Source: Wurfbainia villosa
Taxonomy: Eukaryota > Streptophyta > Magnoliopsida > Zingiberales > Zingiberaceae
Reading direction: 5' to 3'
Length of the DNA stretch: 64,000 nt
Assembly (NCBI GenBank): GCA_025175895.1
Contig: JAKLTH010000293.1
Location: 1-64,000, forward strand
Position 1 is the stretch's first letter; each line of letters starts with the position of its first letter. The position numbers and the translations under genes are program-made. The notes under the pieces are model-generated. The model saw nothing but the letters and a program-made list of their open reading frames with translations. It ran no database searches and was not told the origin of the DNA. Positions 47,053 to 58,780 of the stretch are shown here, piece by piece.

Positions 47053-48500
47053 AATGTGGTTCAGAACCTTAGGGTTCCTACTCCACTGATTGAGCTCGAA
47101 TGAGCTCTAGCGATGCAAATATCACCACTAATCACAAACACTCCTTCTCGATAATAAGTCGGAGACGGAGAAACCTCTTACAATAATTACAAAAGTAATA
47201 TAAGAAATAAACAAGAAAATACAACTAAAATACACAAAAGAATGTAAAGAACTCTTTACTAAAGATCTTTTGGAAGCTTGCTTGTTGATTGTCTTTGATT
47301 AACCTTGAAGGACTGGAAAGCACAAACTATTCCCCTTCAAATCGCCCAAGAAAATCCTTGTCGAATTCTTCTCCACGAGTTACTTTCATAATCTGCATTT
47401 GGGTTGGATTCCGCCAAGGAGTCGATTGATTGCAACCATCAGTCGCCTGCTCCTATAGTCGTTATCTCATAACGACTCGAGCCAAGTTGGATAAGTTCCA
47501 ACGGATAGACCATCAGTCTAGTGATCATACCTATCAGTCGATAGATCATACCTCCGCTCGACTATCGAACCTTAATGGTCAACTCGGAAACATTCTGTGT
47601 CCATTACCTTGACCATCACCGATCGCCCTCCATGGCGCGATCGCTCGCCATCATTCGACTTCCCAAGTGTCGCTGATCGCCAAGGCCTTTTGTCGCAGTT
47701 GATCGCCAGTTGAGTCCCAGTAGTCAACTGGTCATAATCCCAATTGACTGCTATAAGTCAACTTGACTGTCAAGTGTCAAAACACTTGACCAATTGACTG
47801 GTCCAAAGCCCCAATCGACTGATAACCTCAACCATGAGGTTTAACCCCAAGTATGATGCTCTCATACTTGCTAGACCACCCTTAGCCTAGACCTAAGCCT
47901 TCTAGCCACCTCCGTCAGCCTCACGCCTGTCGGATCCCTCTAAGTCATCCATGACTTGTTCATCCATACGCTAGTCTTCTGGTGCTTCCATCATCTATTG
48001 TCATGCTAAGCTGGTCTATACCGCCAAGGCACATTGGGCTTACGCTGCCAAGATTACCGCTTGGACTTTATGCCGCCAACCATTGAACTTATGCTGCCAA
48101 GACTCCCGCTTGGACTTTACGCCGCCAATATCAACCCTTGGACTTCCCTTGTCAACCCATGTTGGACTTTCCATTTGCTAAGACTCATGCTTGGACTTTC
48201 CATGCCAACTCATGTTGGACTTTCCAATTGCCAAGACTCAAGCTTGGACTTTCCCTTGCAAAGACCTGTGCTTGGACTTTCCATGCCAAGTACACAAGAC
48301 TTAGACTTTCCATTGCCAAGTGTCTCACTTGGACTTCTCCATCATGGTCAACCCCAAGTCAACCATCTAGTAAACCGATTGTCAAACAATGGTCAACTTA
48401 TTGTCAAACATCAATGTCAAACAACAATATCAAACATCAAAATACTATTCGAGTCCAACTCGAGTCTGATCAATCATGACCTGGGTCGATTGCACCAACA
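47053..48500 (-). repeat. C 3' LTR, right segment, with minisatellite
   Basis: Continues C's LTR after H and ends CACCAACA at 48500. Positions 48040-48340 hold tandem units of about 30 bp built on CTTGGACTTTCC and GCCAAGACTC. Positions 47410-47830 carry CAGTCGACTG-like palindromes, many degenerate. Confidence 0.86.
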
Positions 48501-50315
48501 ATCTCTCCCTTTTTGATATTTGACAAAAACCAACATTTTTGAGTTAGAACACTAACTTAATCTAATCCTCTCAATTGTCCAAATTGGGAATCTCTCACAT
48601 CAATCCCACATAAATTCTCCCCCTTTTTGACATACATAAAAAAAGTTCTCTCCCCAAGGGTATTAATGTCTTATATCTCAATGAGATCTTACAATCTCCC
48701 CCTTGGTCCAAAAACACCTAGGATGTCTTCGCTCTTCCTAATGATAAGTCTCATATCACTAAAGAGAGGCAATCCTCAAACTCTCCAACTCTCCAAATTC
48801 TCCTCCTCATGAGAAAAAACACATTCATCATCCCATGATGGATAACCTCCCCCTAAAGTCTTACTCCCCCTTGGTCATTGCACCAACAATGTCCTTGGAG
48901 AGTCCCTAAGCCTAGGAACACTAAACCATCAAAATTAAGGTTAAAAGTTCAACCTTGAACTTTTACACACCTTAAAATTTGATATACACCCAAACAACTC
49001 TCCTAATCTATATTCAATGGATGTTCACCCTTTCTAATATTTTCCAAAGCATATCCTAGGGTTAGGAGCAATTAAGGTAGCCTAACATAGATGAAATCGG
49101 CTAAATAAATCTTGTTTATCCAAAATCAGGCCTGACAGTCGACTCTGACAGTCAGCAGTCGACTGCCATCCATAGCAGTCGACTAATTTCTACAAATGTA
49201 GAAATTAGATTCAAAAATCGAAATTTGAAAATACATAAGTAAAAATACATATTTTAAAAAATCTTAAAAATTTATACGTATATTACTTGTAACACATACA
49301 ATTTGTGAAAAATATTTGAAAATTAAATTACCCATTAAATAGTGAGTTTGACACAAAGTTCAAATCTATTGAAAAATTCAATGTTTTGGCCCTACTTTGT
49401 ACCAACTCTATCAATGGTAATTGCTATCAAAAGATAGACTTCACCAAGATTTTCTAAAATGATTTTAAAAATATTTTTGAGAACATAGTGGATCATGATC
49501 AATGGGCTCAATGCACATGACTTGCACATTAGCTTTCCCCATGATCCACCCATGATATAAGATGAGTTTGAGTTCATCTAGATGCAAAAACTATGCACCT
49601 TGAACTTAACTCATTTCCTAGCATCTCACATATGTCTAGGGTGTATGAATATACATATATGTCAATGTAATGTGAGATGTGAGTTTTGGTTATACCTATA
49701 CTAAGGTCTCATGTATTTTCTAGGTGACACTATTTGATTCTTTTATACATGAGACTTCAAATCATGCCATTGTCTTTACATCAATTTTATTAATCTAAAT
49801 GCATGAATGATATTTATGACATAAATGATGGCATAATTAAGCATGCGCTAATAATCATGATGTTATGACATATAAGTAAACACTAAATATACATGACATT
49901 TAAACTAAAACTTAAGCATGATCATGACATATTATATGATAAAAATAAATATGATGTCATGATATGACATATGACAAATAAAGCATGACAAATAAAAGAT
50001 ATAGGTATAACAATACCTAAATTTTAATATTAATTTCCATTTGTTATTATTAAGTTCATTTTGCCATATAATCACTTATCCCCCAAGTGTGTCAAAAATC
50101 TAAAATGACACACCAAGACCTCTAAACCTAATTTGTGTCAATTTGATTAGTTTTTCAAACTTCTTAAATGATATTGACACATCCTAAAATCCTTGATGAT
50201 ATAAGATCAAACTTATTTCCAAGGTACCCATAACCTTGAAAATGACCTCAAGTACCACTTTTGCCATGGTTAGGTTAACTACTCATCCATTTAAAGATGG
50301 CACAACCTAACCCAT
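48501..50315 (-). other. C 3' untranslated region with multiple polypurine tracts
   Basis: Minus-view tracts AAAAAGGGAGAGAT (next to the LTR) and AAAAAGGGGGAGAA (48615-48628), with further G-rich tracts at 48694-48704 and 48863-48872. CAGTCGACT palindromes lie at 49136, 49156 and 49176. No gene. Confidence 0.65.
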
Positions 50316-52045
50316 TTAGCGTGAATCGATCACGCTCCTAGGAACCCAATATCTATTGAAACTCCTTAGGTTTACAAGGTATTCCTTAGGGATAACTTCC
50401 CTAAATACCCTCCTAATGACCCTCTTAGGCTTGGTAGCTTTGGTTATGGTGGTCTTGTCATGGTTAACCTTAGGGATTGCCTCCCTAGTAACCTTCTTAG
50501 TGACCTCCCTAGATTTCCTCGAAACCTTAGCCACTAGGCACATACCATGGTTACCCTTAGGGATGACTTCCCTAGTAACCTTAGTTTTCCTAGACCTAGT
50601 ACTAGTTTCATAATCAAATGGAACATTGTGATAGGTGAGCTTATCTACCTTGGACCTAGGCTTGTGGCTTAAACCTTTCTTGCCCATAGATGAGCCTTGC
50701 CTCATAGACTCTAGGCTTTGACTTCTTGATCCCATATTTTGACCATTTGACCATTGCATTTGATTTTGTATTTTCCTAAGGGTCTTCTTCATCTTCTCAA
50801 TTTTTCTATTTTGATGGGTCATTGTTTCTTTGATCAATTTTGCCCTTCCTAGGCATATGTCTAGATTTCTTTTGATCAAAGCCTAGATGGTCTTCTATTT
50901 TCCTAATACTTGTCTTAGGTAAAATATTTCTAGAGATATTAGTTTCAAATTTCTCTTTAGTTGAAAAATTACATGATTTTGCACCTAGACAATAAAATCT
51001 ATTTCTAGCATGCTTTTGTTCATGAGCAATAGTAATAAAATTCCTAGCATGCTTTTGCCTATTAATTAAGGAAGGAACATAATTAAAGATTACCTTAGGA
51101 TTTGTCTTAGCTCCCCCTACATATGATGCTCCTTCTTGACTCTTGCTAGGCTTTCTCCCCCTAGGGCATTGGCTTCTATAGTACCCCTTTTGATTGCATT
51201 TGAAGCACACCACGTGCTCCTTGCTCTTCCTAGTGGGGACTTCGACATCCTTTGAATTTTTGTTAACTTTTGGTGTTGGCGGAGCCTTCTTGACCTTCTT
51301 AGAGTACTTACTCTTATAGTGCCCGGGTTCCCTACACTCAAAACAAATTATATGATCTTTATTTTTAATTGAATTGCTTGAGTTACCTAGATCGATAGGG
51401 GAATTTTGATCTTGTCCTTGGTTCCCGGAGGTAGAAGCTTCCTCTTGCTCTTGCCTTTGCTCCGGCGATCTAATCTCCTCCCCCTCGATCCTAGAGGTGA
51501 AGGCTTCCTCTACTTCTTCCTCTTCCACCGATCCGAAAGTTGACTCCTTCTCAACTTACAACTCCTCACTTTCTTGTGAGGATGAGCTTGTTTCTTCGGC
51601 CTCCTTCGATTGAGCTAATGAGCATTCCTCTTCTTCCTTTTCTTCTTGGATCGGTTGCGGGTTCTCATTGAATCTTTCCACATGGCTCCATAGCTCATTG
51701 GCATCCATGTAATCACCTAAACTACACAAAATATCGTTAGGAATTAAATCAACCAAGAATTTAATTACCTTCTTATTTTTCTTGAATTCTTGGATTTGTT
51801 CCTCGGTCCACTTCTTCATCTTGAGGAATCCTCCCTTTGGCCCTCTTGGATAATTGAATCCTTCCATTAAGATAACTCATTCTTAAAAGTCCCTCATCAT
51901 GATGAAGTCTTCAACCCTTGTCTTCCATTGATTGAAGTCTTCTTGTCCATAGAGCGCATATGGGATCGGAGTGTTGATGTTCCATCCCAATTTCTCTACA
52001 AACTCCATATTCTTCTCTCTAGCGTGCTCCCTTGGCGGTTAGTCC
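50316..52045 (-). pseudogene. C gag (broken): capsid-like part, two damaged zinc knuckles, basic tail
   Basis: Gag of the Sirevirus-like element. Homology begins near 52040 with YGQEDFNQWKTRVEDF. It continues through FNYPRGPKGGFLKMKKW (from 51867), has a single in-frame stop at 51556, then an acidic region. The two knuckles are CFECREPGHYKSKY (last Cys now Tyr) and CFKCNQKGYYRSQC (His now Tyr). A frameshift near 50840 leads to a Lys/Arg-rich tail with NVPFDYE and RYWVPRSVID. Both knuckle losses are single G-to-A or C-to-T type changes. No pol follows. Confidence 0.8.
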
Positions 52046-52061
52046 AAATGAAGAGCAACCT

Positions 52062-52076
52062 CGCTTTGATACCACT
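52062..52076 (-). other. primer-binding site of C
   Basis: Minus strand AGTGGTATCAAAGCG beside the LTR end at 52077; one mismatch (AAAGC for AGAGC) to the usual primer site. Confidence 0.82.
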
Positions 52077-53317
52077 TGTTGGGAATGGATCGTCGCTAGA
52101 GGGGGGTGAATGGCCCGTACGTTACGTAGATGAAAATCAATCGCGTGCTTGCTACAATTATATTAGTACACAGCGAAAATAGAAAATATAATATAAATAC
52201 CAATACACAATCACAAATACACCAAGATGTAACGTGGTTCGAAACCTTAGGGTTCCTACTCCACGGATTAAGCTCGAATGAGCTCTAGCGATGCAAATAT
52301 CACCACTAATCACAAACACTCCTTATCGATAACAAGTCGGAGGCGGAGAAATCTCTTACAACAATTACAAAAGTAATACAAGAAATAAACAAGCAAATAC
52401 AACTAAAATACATAAAAGAATGTAAAGAACACTTTATAAAAGATTTTTTGGAAGCTTGCTTGTTGATTGTCTTTGACTAGCTTTGAAGGACCGGAAAGCA
52501 CCAACTATTCCCCTTCAAATCTCCCACGAAAATCCTTGCCAAATCCTCCTCCACGAGTTGCTTTTATATCTTGCATTCGGGATGAATTCTGTCGAGCAAT
52601 CGACTGCTCCTATAGTCATTGTCTCACAATGACTCGAGCCACGGTTGATAAGTTCTAACGGATAGACCATCAGTCGACTGATCATACCCATTAGTTGACA
52701 GATCATGCCTCCACTCGGCTGTCGAACCCTAACAATCGACTCAAAAACATTCGTATCATTACCTCGACCATCGAGCGATCGCCTCTATGAAAATCAATCT
52801 AAGCCATCAATCGATTGCCCAAGGTGGCAAATGATCCAAGGCCTTTTTCAGCGATCGAATGTCACGACTCCCAGCGATCAACCGATCATAATCCCGATTG
52901 ATCGCATAAGTTGACTCAGTTGCTAAGTGTCAAAACACTTGACTAATTGACTGGTTCAAAGCTCCAGTCAACTGATAACCTCAACCATGAGGTTTACCCC
53001 CAAGTATGATGCCCTCATACTTGCTAAACCACCTTTAGCCTAGACCTAAGCCTTCTAGCCACCTCCGTCAGCCTCACGCCTATCGGATTCCTTCAAGTCA
53101 TCCACGACTTGTTTATTTATACGCTAGCCTTCAGGTGCTTCAATTAGCTATTGTCATGATAAGCTAATCTACACCACCAAGGTACATTGGGCTTACGCTA
53201 CCAAGACTACCGCTTGGACTTTATGTCGCCAACCATTGGACTTATGCTGCCAAGACTCCCGCTTGGACTTTACACCACCAATATCAACCCTTGGACTTCC
53301 CTTGCCAACCCATGTTG
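52077..53317 (-). repeat. C 5' LTR, left segment
   Basis: Matches 37200-37370 plus 47053-48150. CAGTCGACTG at 52671-52680. Ends in TGTTG, the target duplication of B2 (53313-53317). Confidence 0.88.
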
Positions 53318-54685
53318 TGTTAGTGAAAGCCCTAGAGCCAATCATGTGATGATTGTTGTATGGACTTTATTGTATCATATTCCTATTTATTAAGGCATGG
53401 TTATTATATTTACTTGTATTTGTGCCAAATAACTAAATATAATAGTGTCCTTGAGTAGTAGGTTCTTATCTATATCAATCGATTGGTTGAATCGATAATG
53501 AGATGATATAGAGAACACTACTCTTAATCATTCCTAGTCGAGTATTAACATTCAGGGACAATGTTAATGCGTAGAGACTAGCATGTAGGTCAACAAGATG
53601 ACTTGATCTCACAAGTCATGGATATGAGATATCAAGTTGACACATGGGTATGCATTGGAGAATGTATACTGAATGACCCGCCATGAGAAAGTATCATGGA
53701 TCGTTATATGAGTGTCATATACTTTCTCATGTGGCTATTAGTATGACTATTAGTCCTTAGACCTGAAGTCACCATGGTTCCCTACATAATGAATTGCATA
53801 CTTTGGCTTCGTCAAACGTCACCCGTAAATGGGTGGACTATAAAGGCGATTACTGGGTATGTAACGAATTATGCGGAGGGATGTGAGTGATGTAGATGAG
53901 ATCTATCCCTCCTATATGACGGGGGTGACATCGATATTCTTGATAGAGTGAGACCAATGGGCGCATGGTTATGCCAAATGAGTCAATATGAGATATTGAG
54001 CTCATTTGATTAGAGTGAGTCTACTTGAGTTCAAGATTTAGATTGTAGAGGATGACACGGTCTATGCCTCGATTGGTCAATCTAGATGTCAAGGATAGAG
54101 GGACATTGTCACATATTGTGAGAGTCACAATTAGTAGTCACAAAGGTGATGTTGGAGCTCAACATTCTTGTAACTTGGGTAGCAATGATGTGTTGCTAGA
54201 TACCGCTCATTGCTTATGTTCCTAAATCGGTTTAGGACATTGCCAACGCTTACAAGAACCTATAGGTCACACACATAAGAGCAATTAGATGGAGATTAGG
54301 TTCATATGATGAACCATGAGGATTAGGTTCATGGGATGAACCAAATTGGATTAAGAGTAATCCAAATTAGACTAATTGAGTTAGACTCAAGTTGATTCAA
54401 GTGTTGAATGAGTCTAATTGAGATTTGATTCATCAAATCAATTTAAATTAATGAATAGAGATTCATTATATTAAATTGACTTGAGTCAAGTGGTTAGATT
54501 TGATCAACCATGGGAGATTAGAGGTCAAGTTTGACTTGACTTGAGAGGGAAGTTGAAAGGTCAAGTTTGACTTGACCAAATGCCATGTCATGATGATGAC
54601 TAGGCATGGCCGGCCAATGATGATGCTCCACATCATCATTGACTTGGTCAATTAGTGCCACATCATGAGGGAGACCAAGGGTCAT

Positions 54686-54713
54686 GGGAGTTACATGCAT
54701 GCATGTAACTCCC
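54686..54713. promoter_or_regulatory. perfect RY-type palindrome in the B-family LTR
   Basis: GGGAGTTAC, then ATGCATGCAT, then GTAACTCCC: a 28-bp perfect palindrome holding CATGCA motifs on both strands. CATGCA is the RY element bound by plant B3-domain factors. It recurs at 61883-61908 (26 bp) and 21666-21685 (20-bp core). Confidence 0.65.
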
Positions 54714-55115
54714 CCTCCATGAAGTGGTCGGCCACCATTTGGGGGTTATGTGAGTGAAAATTCATTTTGTGAGTAATCACTCATTACTTCATCTTCTTCC
54801 TTGGGAATTTTCCTCTCAAGCTCTCCCTCTCCTTCCTCTCTTTGGCCGAACCAACCAAGGAGTGCTAGCACACTCAAGGTTGAGTTTTCTTCCACCTATT
54901 GCTTGTGTGGATACCATAGAGGAGTGTGCACTTGACACTCTCGAGTTCCGGCGGACTTTGGGCGAGCGGGATTTGCGAAGGGCATCGCATCAAGGGTAAC
55001 ATCCTTATCTCTTAGTTCTAAGGTAGATCTAGAGGATTTTGTAAGCACATACATGTAATTAGTTTTAATACTTCTTCGCACGGATCCGTGGCCGGGACTT
55101 CCGGGGTTTCCGCAA

Positions 55116-55135
55116 CGCAAAAAGCGGTTTTTGCG
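55116..55135 (+). other. hairpin near the B-family LTR end
   Basis: CGCAAAAA-GCGG-TTTTTGCG, an 8-bp perfect stem about 18 bp before the LTR end. Repeated at 62309-62328. In B1 the outer pairs have become G-T, but the fold is kept. Confidence 0.6.
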
Positions 55136-55154
55136 GCCCGGAAAAGCCCAACAG

Positions 55155-55167
55155 TGGTATCAGAGCC
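55155..55167 (+). other. primer-binding site of B2
   Basis: TGGTATCAGAGCC, one base after the LTR end; tRNA-iMet type. Confidence 0.92.
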
Positions 55168-56797
55168 ACGTGCGAAGCATGTATGTGTTTCGTTTTTGTA
55201 TTTTTTATATTAGATATAAAAATTACAGATTTTTATGTTTCTGTAAATTTCCTAATTTTATAGAATTTTTGGGTATTTTTCTCGTAGAGTCTAAGCAACG
55301 AGTGTTGGGACACTCGTAGGCTTCAACCGTCGAGAAAAACTCTCCGAATCGGCGAGTTCTCGCTTTAGGTTTTTGGGACAGCGACTTAAGTCGCTGTAGG
55401 ATCGTTGTAGGGACACTCGCGAAGTTTATTTTGCGAGTAGGGGCGCTGCCCCTATCCCCGAAAGGGGCCATGTCCCGCGATCGCGCCCAGAAACCGCTTA
55501 GCGGGACCGTTTCGGAGAGATGACTCATAAATTCGAAATAAATTAGGAAAAATTATAGAAATTTTCTGTAAAAATACATAATTTTGAATTATGTATGATT
55601 CTGTGATTGTCATGGCCCAATAACCCAATAGGATTGGATTATGTGTGTTGTAATTCATAATACGGCCTGCGTGCGCTTTGTGGTTGTGCGTGTTAGTAAA
55701 TGTTTATGCGACCTGCGCGTGACCTCTTCTTTAATATTCTAGTTGTAAATAGTTTAAGACTCGAATGTAACTCGAGTTTCGTATTTGTAATGTACAAAAA
55801 TGGAGCGGTGGAAAGTCCACTTGAAGACGAGCTTACGAGAAGGGTGACGACGACACATGGCGGTCAAAGGAAGCGCTTGGAGAAGCCGCTAGCCTTAGGT
55901 TGACCGTCCGATCTTCTCATTGGCTTGAGAAGATCGTAGTAGGGCCATGACTATATCACATTTAATTATATATATATATATGTTGATATATATATATTTA
56001 ATTGATTTATGCTTGTATGTATGTGATGCATGCTAGTGAAAAAAAATGCTTGTATGTATATGATGCATGCTAGGTTAATTTTCTTGTATGTATATGATGC
56101 ATGCTAGAATAATGAATGTATGTATATGATGCATGCTAATATAGGATAATAAAGGCCTAAATGCGTATAAGATACACATTACGATTAGATTAGATCATAA
56201 TCGAATCAACTCGAAAATGCCTAATGAGCCTTGATACCCATCACTACCTCGATCATTTGTTGTTGTTGAATCGCCAAAGCAGCAACGCATATTATCTTGG
56301 TAGGGTGCGGAGGGACAATCTTGGTCCCGCCTATCACGACTCGGTTAGAGTAAGCTCAATTAGATTGAGCAAAACTAGTTAACTCAATTGGATCGAGTAG
56401 AACTATAGGCATATTCCAATCGTTGGAAAGATAGGTTAAGATCGCATTTACACTAAATCTTGGGCGATTTAGCCAAAGCTAACTCAAGGTCTTTTGTAAA
56501 TGTGGGTCTTAATCCTATAAACAAGAGTTGCATAGAGATGTAATCGGTAATGTGTTACCCACCGATCGATTAAGTCTTGGGCGATTTAGCCAAAGCTAAC
56601 TCAAGGCTTAGTATGATGTGGATCTTGTCCCACAAGAATTATAGCTAGTTTGTATGAATCAAGTAAATGTCGTTTGACCACATCCATAACTCGATTCTAT
56701 AAAATTCCTATAATTGGGGAGCATCATTTGATTAAAGGCCTAATTAAATGATAAAAGGAATATGATATTAATTCTGCATTGTATGTTGTAGATTACT
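55168..56797 (+). other. B2 leader
   Basis: Untranslated. A TA-rich tract lies at 55966-55998. Four units of about 40 bp (56005-56140) contain TGTATGTATATGATGCATGCTA. GGGCGATTTAGCCAAAGCTAACTCAAG occurs twice (about 56461 and 56577). No gene recognised. Confidence 0.65.
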
Positions 56798-57545
56798 ATG
56801 TCAAACAACACGAACACTCTCTCTGTGATGATCGCCAGAGAAGGACAAGCTCAATGGAGCAAATTTCTGGATGCAGAACACGAGAATTGTTCTCACCCAA
56901 GAAAGGAAGTCGTCCCGGAGCAGGCCCATTCCGGAGGCACCTCCCGCCTGCCTCGCGGTGACAAAGATGCTTACAAGAAGCATCAAGATGATGCATTAGA
57001 TGTGTCATGTCTAATGCTCGCGACCATGAACTCGAGCTTGAAAGCAACATGAGTTCATGAATGCTTATGATATGGTTGGACATCTTCGCCAACTATATCA
57101 AGGACAAGCTAGGCATGAGAGATATGAAGTCTCTAAAGCACTATTTGGGTCTAAAATGCAAGAAGGACTCAGAGGTTCATATGTACTCAAGATGATTGGA
57201 TGCGTGAAAACCTACAAAGGTGATTCCCACTTGGCCAAGAGTGCCATCGACCTAATCTTGCAATCTTTGCCAAGAGCCTTGATCAATTTGTCATGAATTA
57301 TAACATGAATGAAATTGATAAGCCATACTGAAATGCTCAAAGATGTTGAGAATCTATGAGCTTAACCTTAAGAAGGGTAAATCTGACACCATTTTGATGG
57401 TGCAGAAGAAGAAAGGCAAGGGCAAGCCTAAAGGTAAGGGAAAGTCCCAAGCCAAGGGCAAAGGCAAAGAACTTAAACCCAAAGGAGGGGTAGCCAAGGA
57501 AGGGGCTTGCTTCTTCTGCAAGGAAGCAGGACATTGAAGCGAATC
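56798..57545 (+). pseudogene. B2 gag (broken)
   Basis: Starts ATG at 56798 (MSNNTNTLSV), in the usual place after the leader. Carries KKHQDDALDVSCLMLATMN, then a frame change at about 57055 into AYDMVGHLRQLYQGQARHERYEVSKALF. The tail is Lys/Gly-rich (57360-57510) and leads to CFFCKEAGH, the start of a zinc knuckle cut by a stop at 57535. The middle is shortened or shifted. The order is that of TNT1-type gag. Confidence 0.8.
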
Positions 57546-57830
57546 GCAAGGCATACCGAAGATCTTAAGAAGAAGAGAAGTGAGACTTCTACTGTATAAA
57601 TGTTATAGAAGTCAATCTATCTATTTCTTCATCATGGGTATTAGATGGATGTGCATCTCACATTTGTACCAATGTGCTGAGAAATAGCGGCATTGACAAA
57701 GGCGAGGTGGACCTACGAGTAGGCAATGGAGCAAGGGTTCTATTCTTTGAGGGAACTTATGATCTATCTCGCCTCCGGGCTTGTACTAGAATTAGATGAA
57801 TGTTGTTATGTGCCCGCTTAACTAAGAACA
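57546..57830 (+). pseudogene. B2 protease region
   Basis: WVLDGCASHICTNVL-like sequence near 57637-57680 is the protease active-site region. The Asp is followed by Gly-Cys, so the catalytic Thr/Ser appears deleted. VGNGARVLFFEGTY follows. Confidence 0.65.
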
Positions 57831-58780
57831 TCATTTCAGTTTCTTGTTTGGACAAGAAAGGTTTTTCATTTATAATAAAGAACAAATGTTGTTCAGTTTA
57901 TTTAAATGATATGTTCTATTGTAGTGCACCTCTAATGAACGGACTCTACTTTCTAGACTTAGAGAGCCCTATCTATAACATAAGTACCAAGAGGTTCAAG
58001 TCAAATGAGTTGAACCAAACCTATCTCGCATTGTCGCCAGGTCACATAAATGAGAGTCGCTATCTCATCTCCATAAGGATGGGTCGCTAGACTCATTTGA
58101 TTTTGAATCATATGAGATATGCGAGTCTTGCCTTTTAGGCAAGATGACCAAGACTCCTTTAGTGGACATAAGCGAAGAGCAACAGATTTGTTAGGACTTA
58201 TACATAGTGATGTATGCGGTCCTTTCAATGTTGCTAGAGGTGGTTACAGTACTTCATTACATTTCTTGATGACTTCAAGAGATATGGTTATGTGTATCTT
58301 ATGACACATAAATCAATCCTTTGAAAAGTTCAAAGAATTCAAGAATGAAGTACAAAACCACTTGGCAAGAGTATTAAGATACTTCGATCGGATCGAGGTG
58401 GTGAATACCTTAGCCATGAGTTTCGTGACTATCTAGCCGAGTGTGGATTCTATCCCAACTCACTCCTCTGGAACACCACGGTGGAATGGTGTATCCGAAA
58501 GGAGGAATCGTACTATGGATATGGTACGATCTATGATGAGTCACACAGATCTTCCTATATCCTTGGGGATATGCTCGACACAGCAGCCTTTACCCTTAAC
58601 CGTACCATCCAAGGTCAGGTAAAGACACCATATACGATATGGACGGAAAAATCCCAAGATGTCTTTATGAGGATTTGGGGTTGTGAGGCTTACGTGACGC
58701 CAAGTCTCGCATAAACCGGGACCCAAATCCGATAGGTGCTATTTTTGTTGGATATCCCAAGGATACAAAGGGATATTACT
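57831..58780 (+). pseudogene. B2 GAG-pre-integrase and integrase (broken)
   Basis: NIISVSCLDKKGFSFIIKNK opens the segment. The zinc-finger part is disturbed near 58025-58135, where the His-rich segment is partly missing. The catalytic core starts with HSDVCGPF (58205). LRSDRGGEY follows at 58380-58410 in another frame. The Glu region at 58480 reads EWCIRKEE after a frameshift. TIQGQVKTPYTIW and IWGCEAYV mark the C-terminal half. Several frame breaks. Confidence 0.78.

Larger units (their letters stand above)
53318..55153 (+). repeat. B2 5' LTR
   Basis: TGTTAGTGAAAGCCC to GCCCAACA. Contains a 28-bp perfect palindrome (54686-54713) with ATGCATGCAT at its centre and a terminal hairpin (55116-55135). 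Confidence 0.94.

Noticed and set aside
48034..48516. 160-codon frame with repeated LDF-type peptides in C's LTR
   Set aside because: Produced by translating the 30-bp-type minisatellite; the same occurs in other frames at 62281-62708.
55966..55998. TA-rich run in the B2 leader as a matrix attachment or origin
   Set aside because: Simple TA microsatellite in a retrotransposon leader; nothing else supports a special function.
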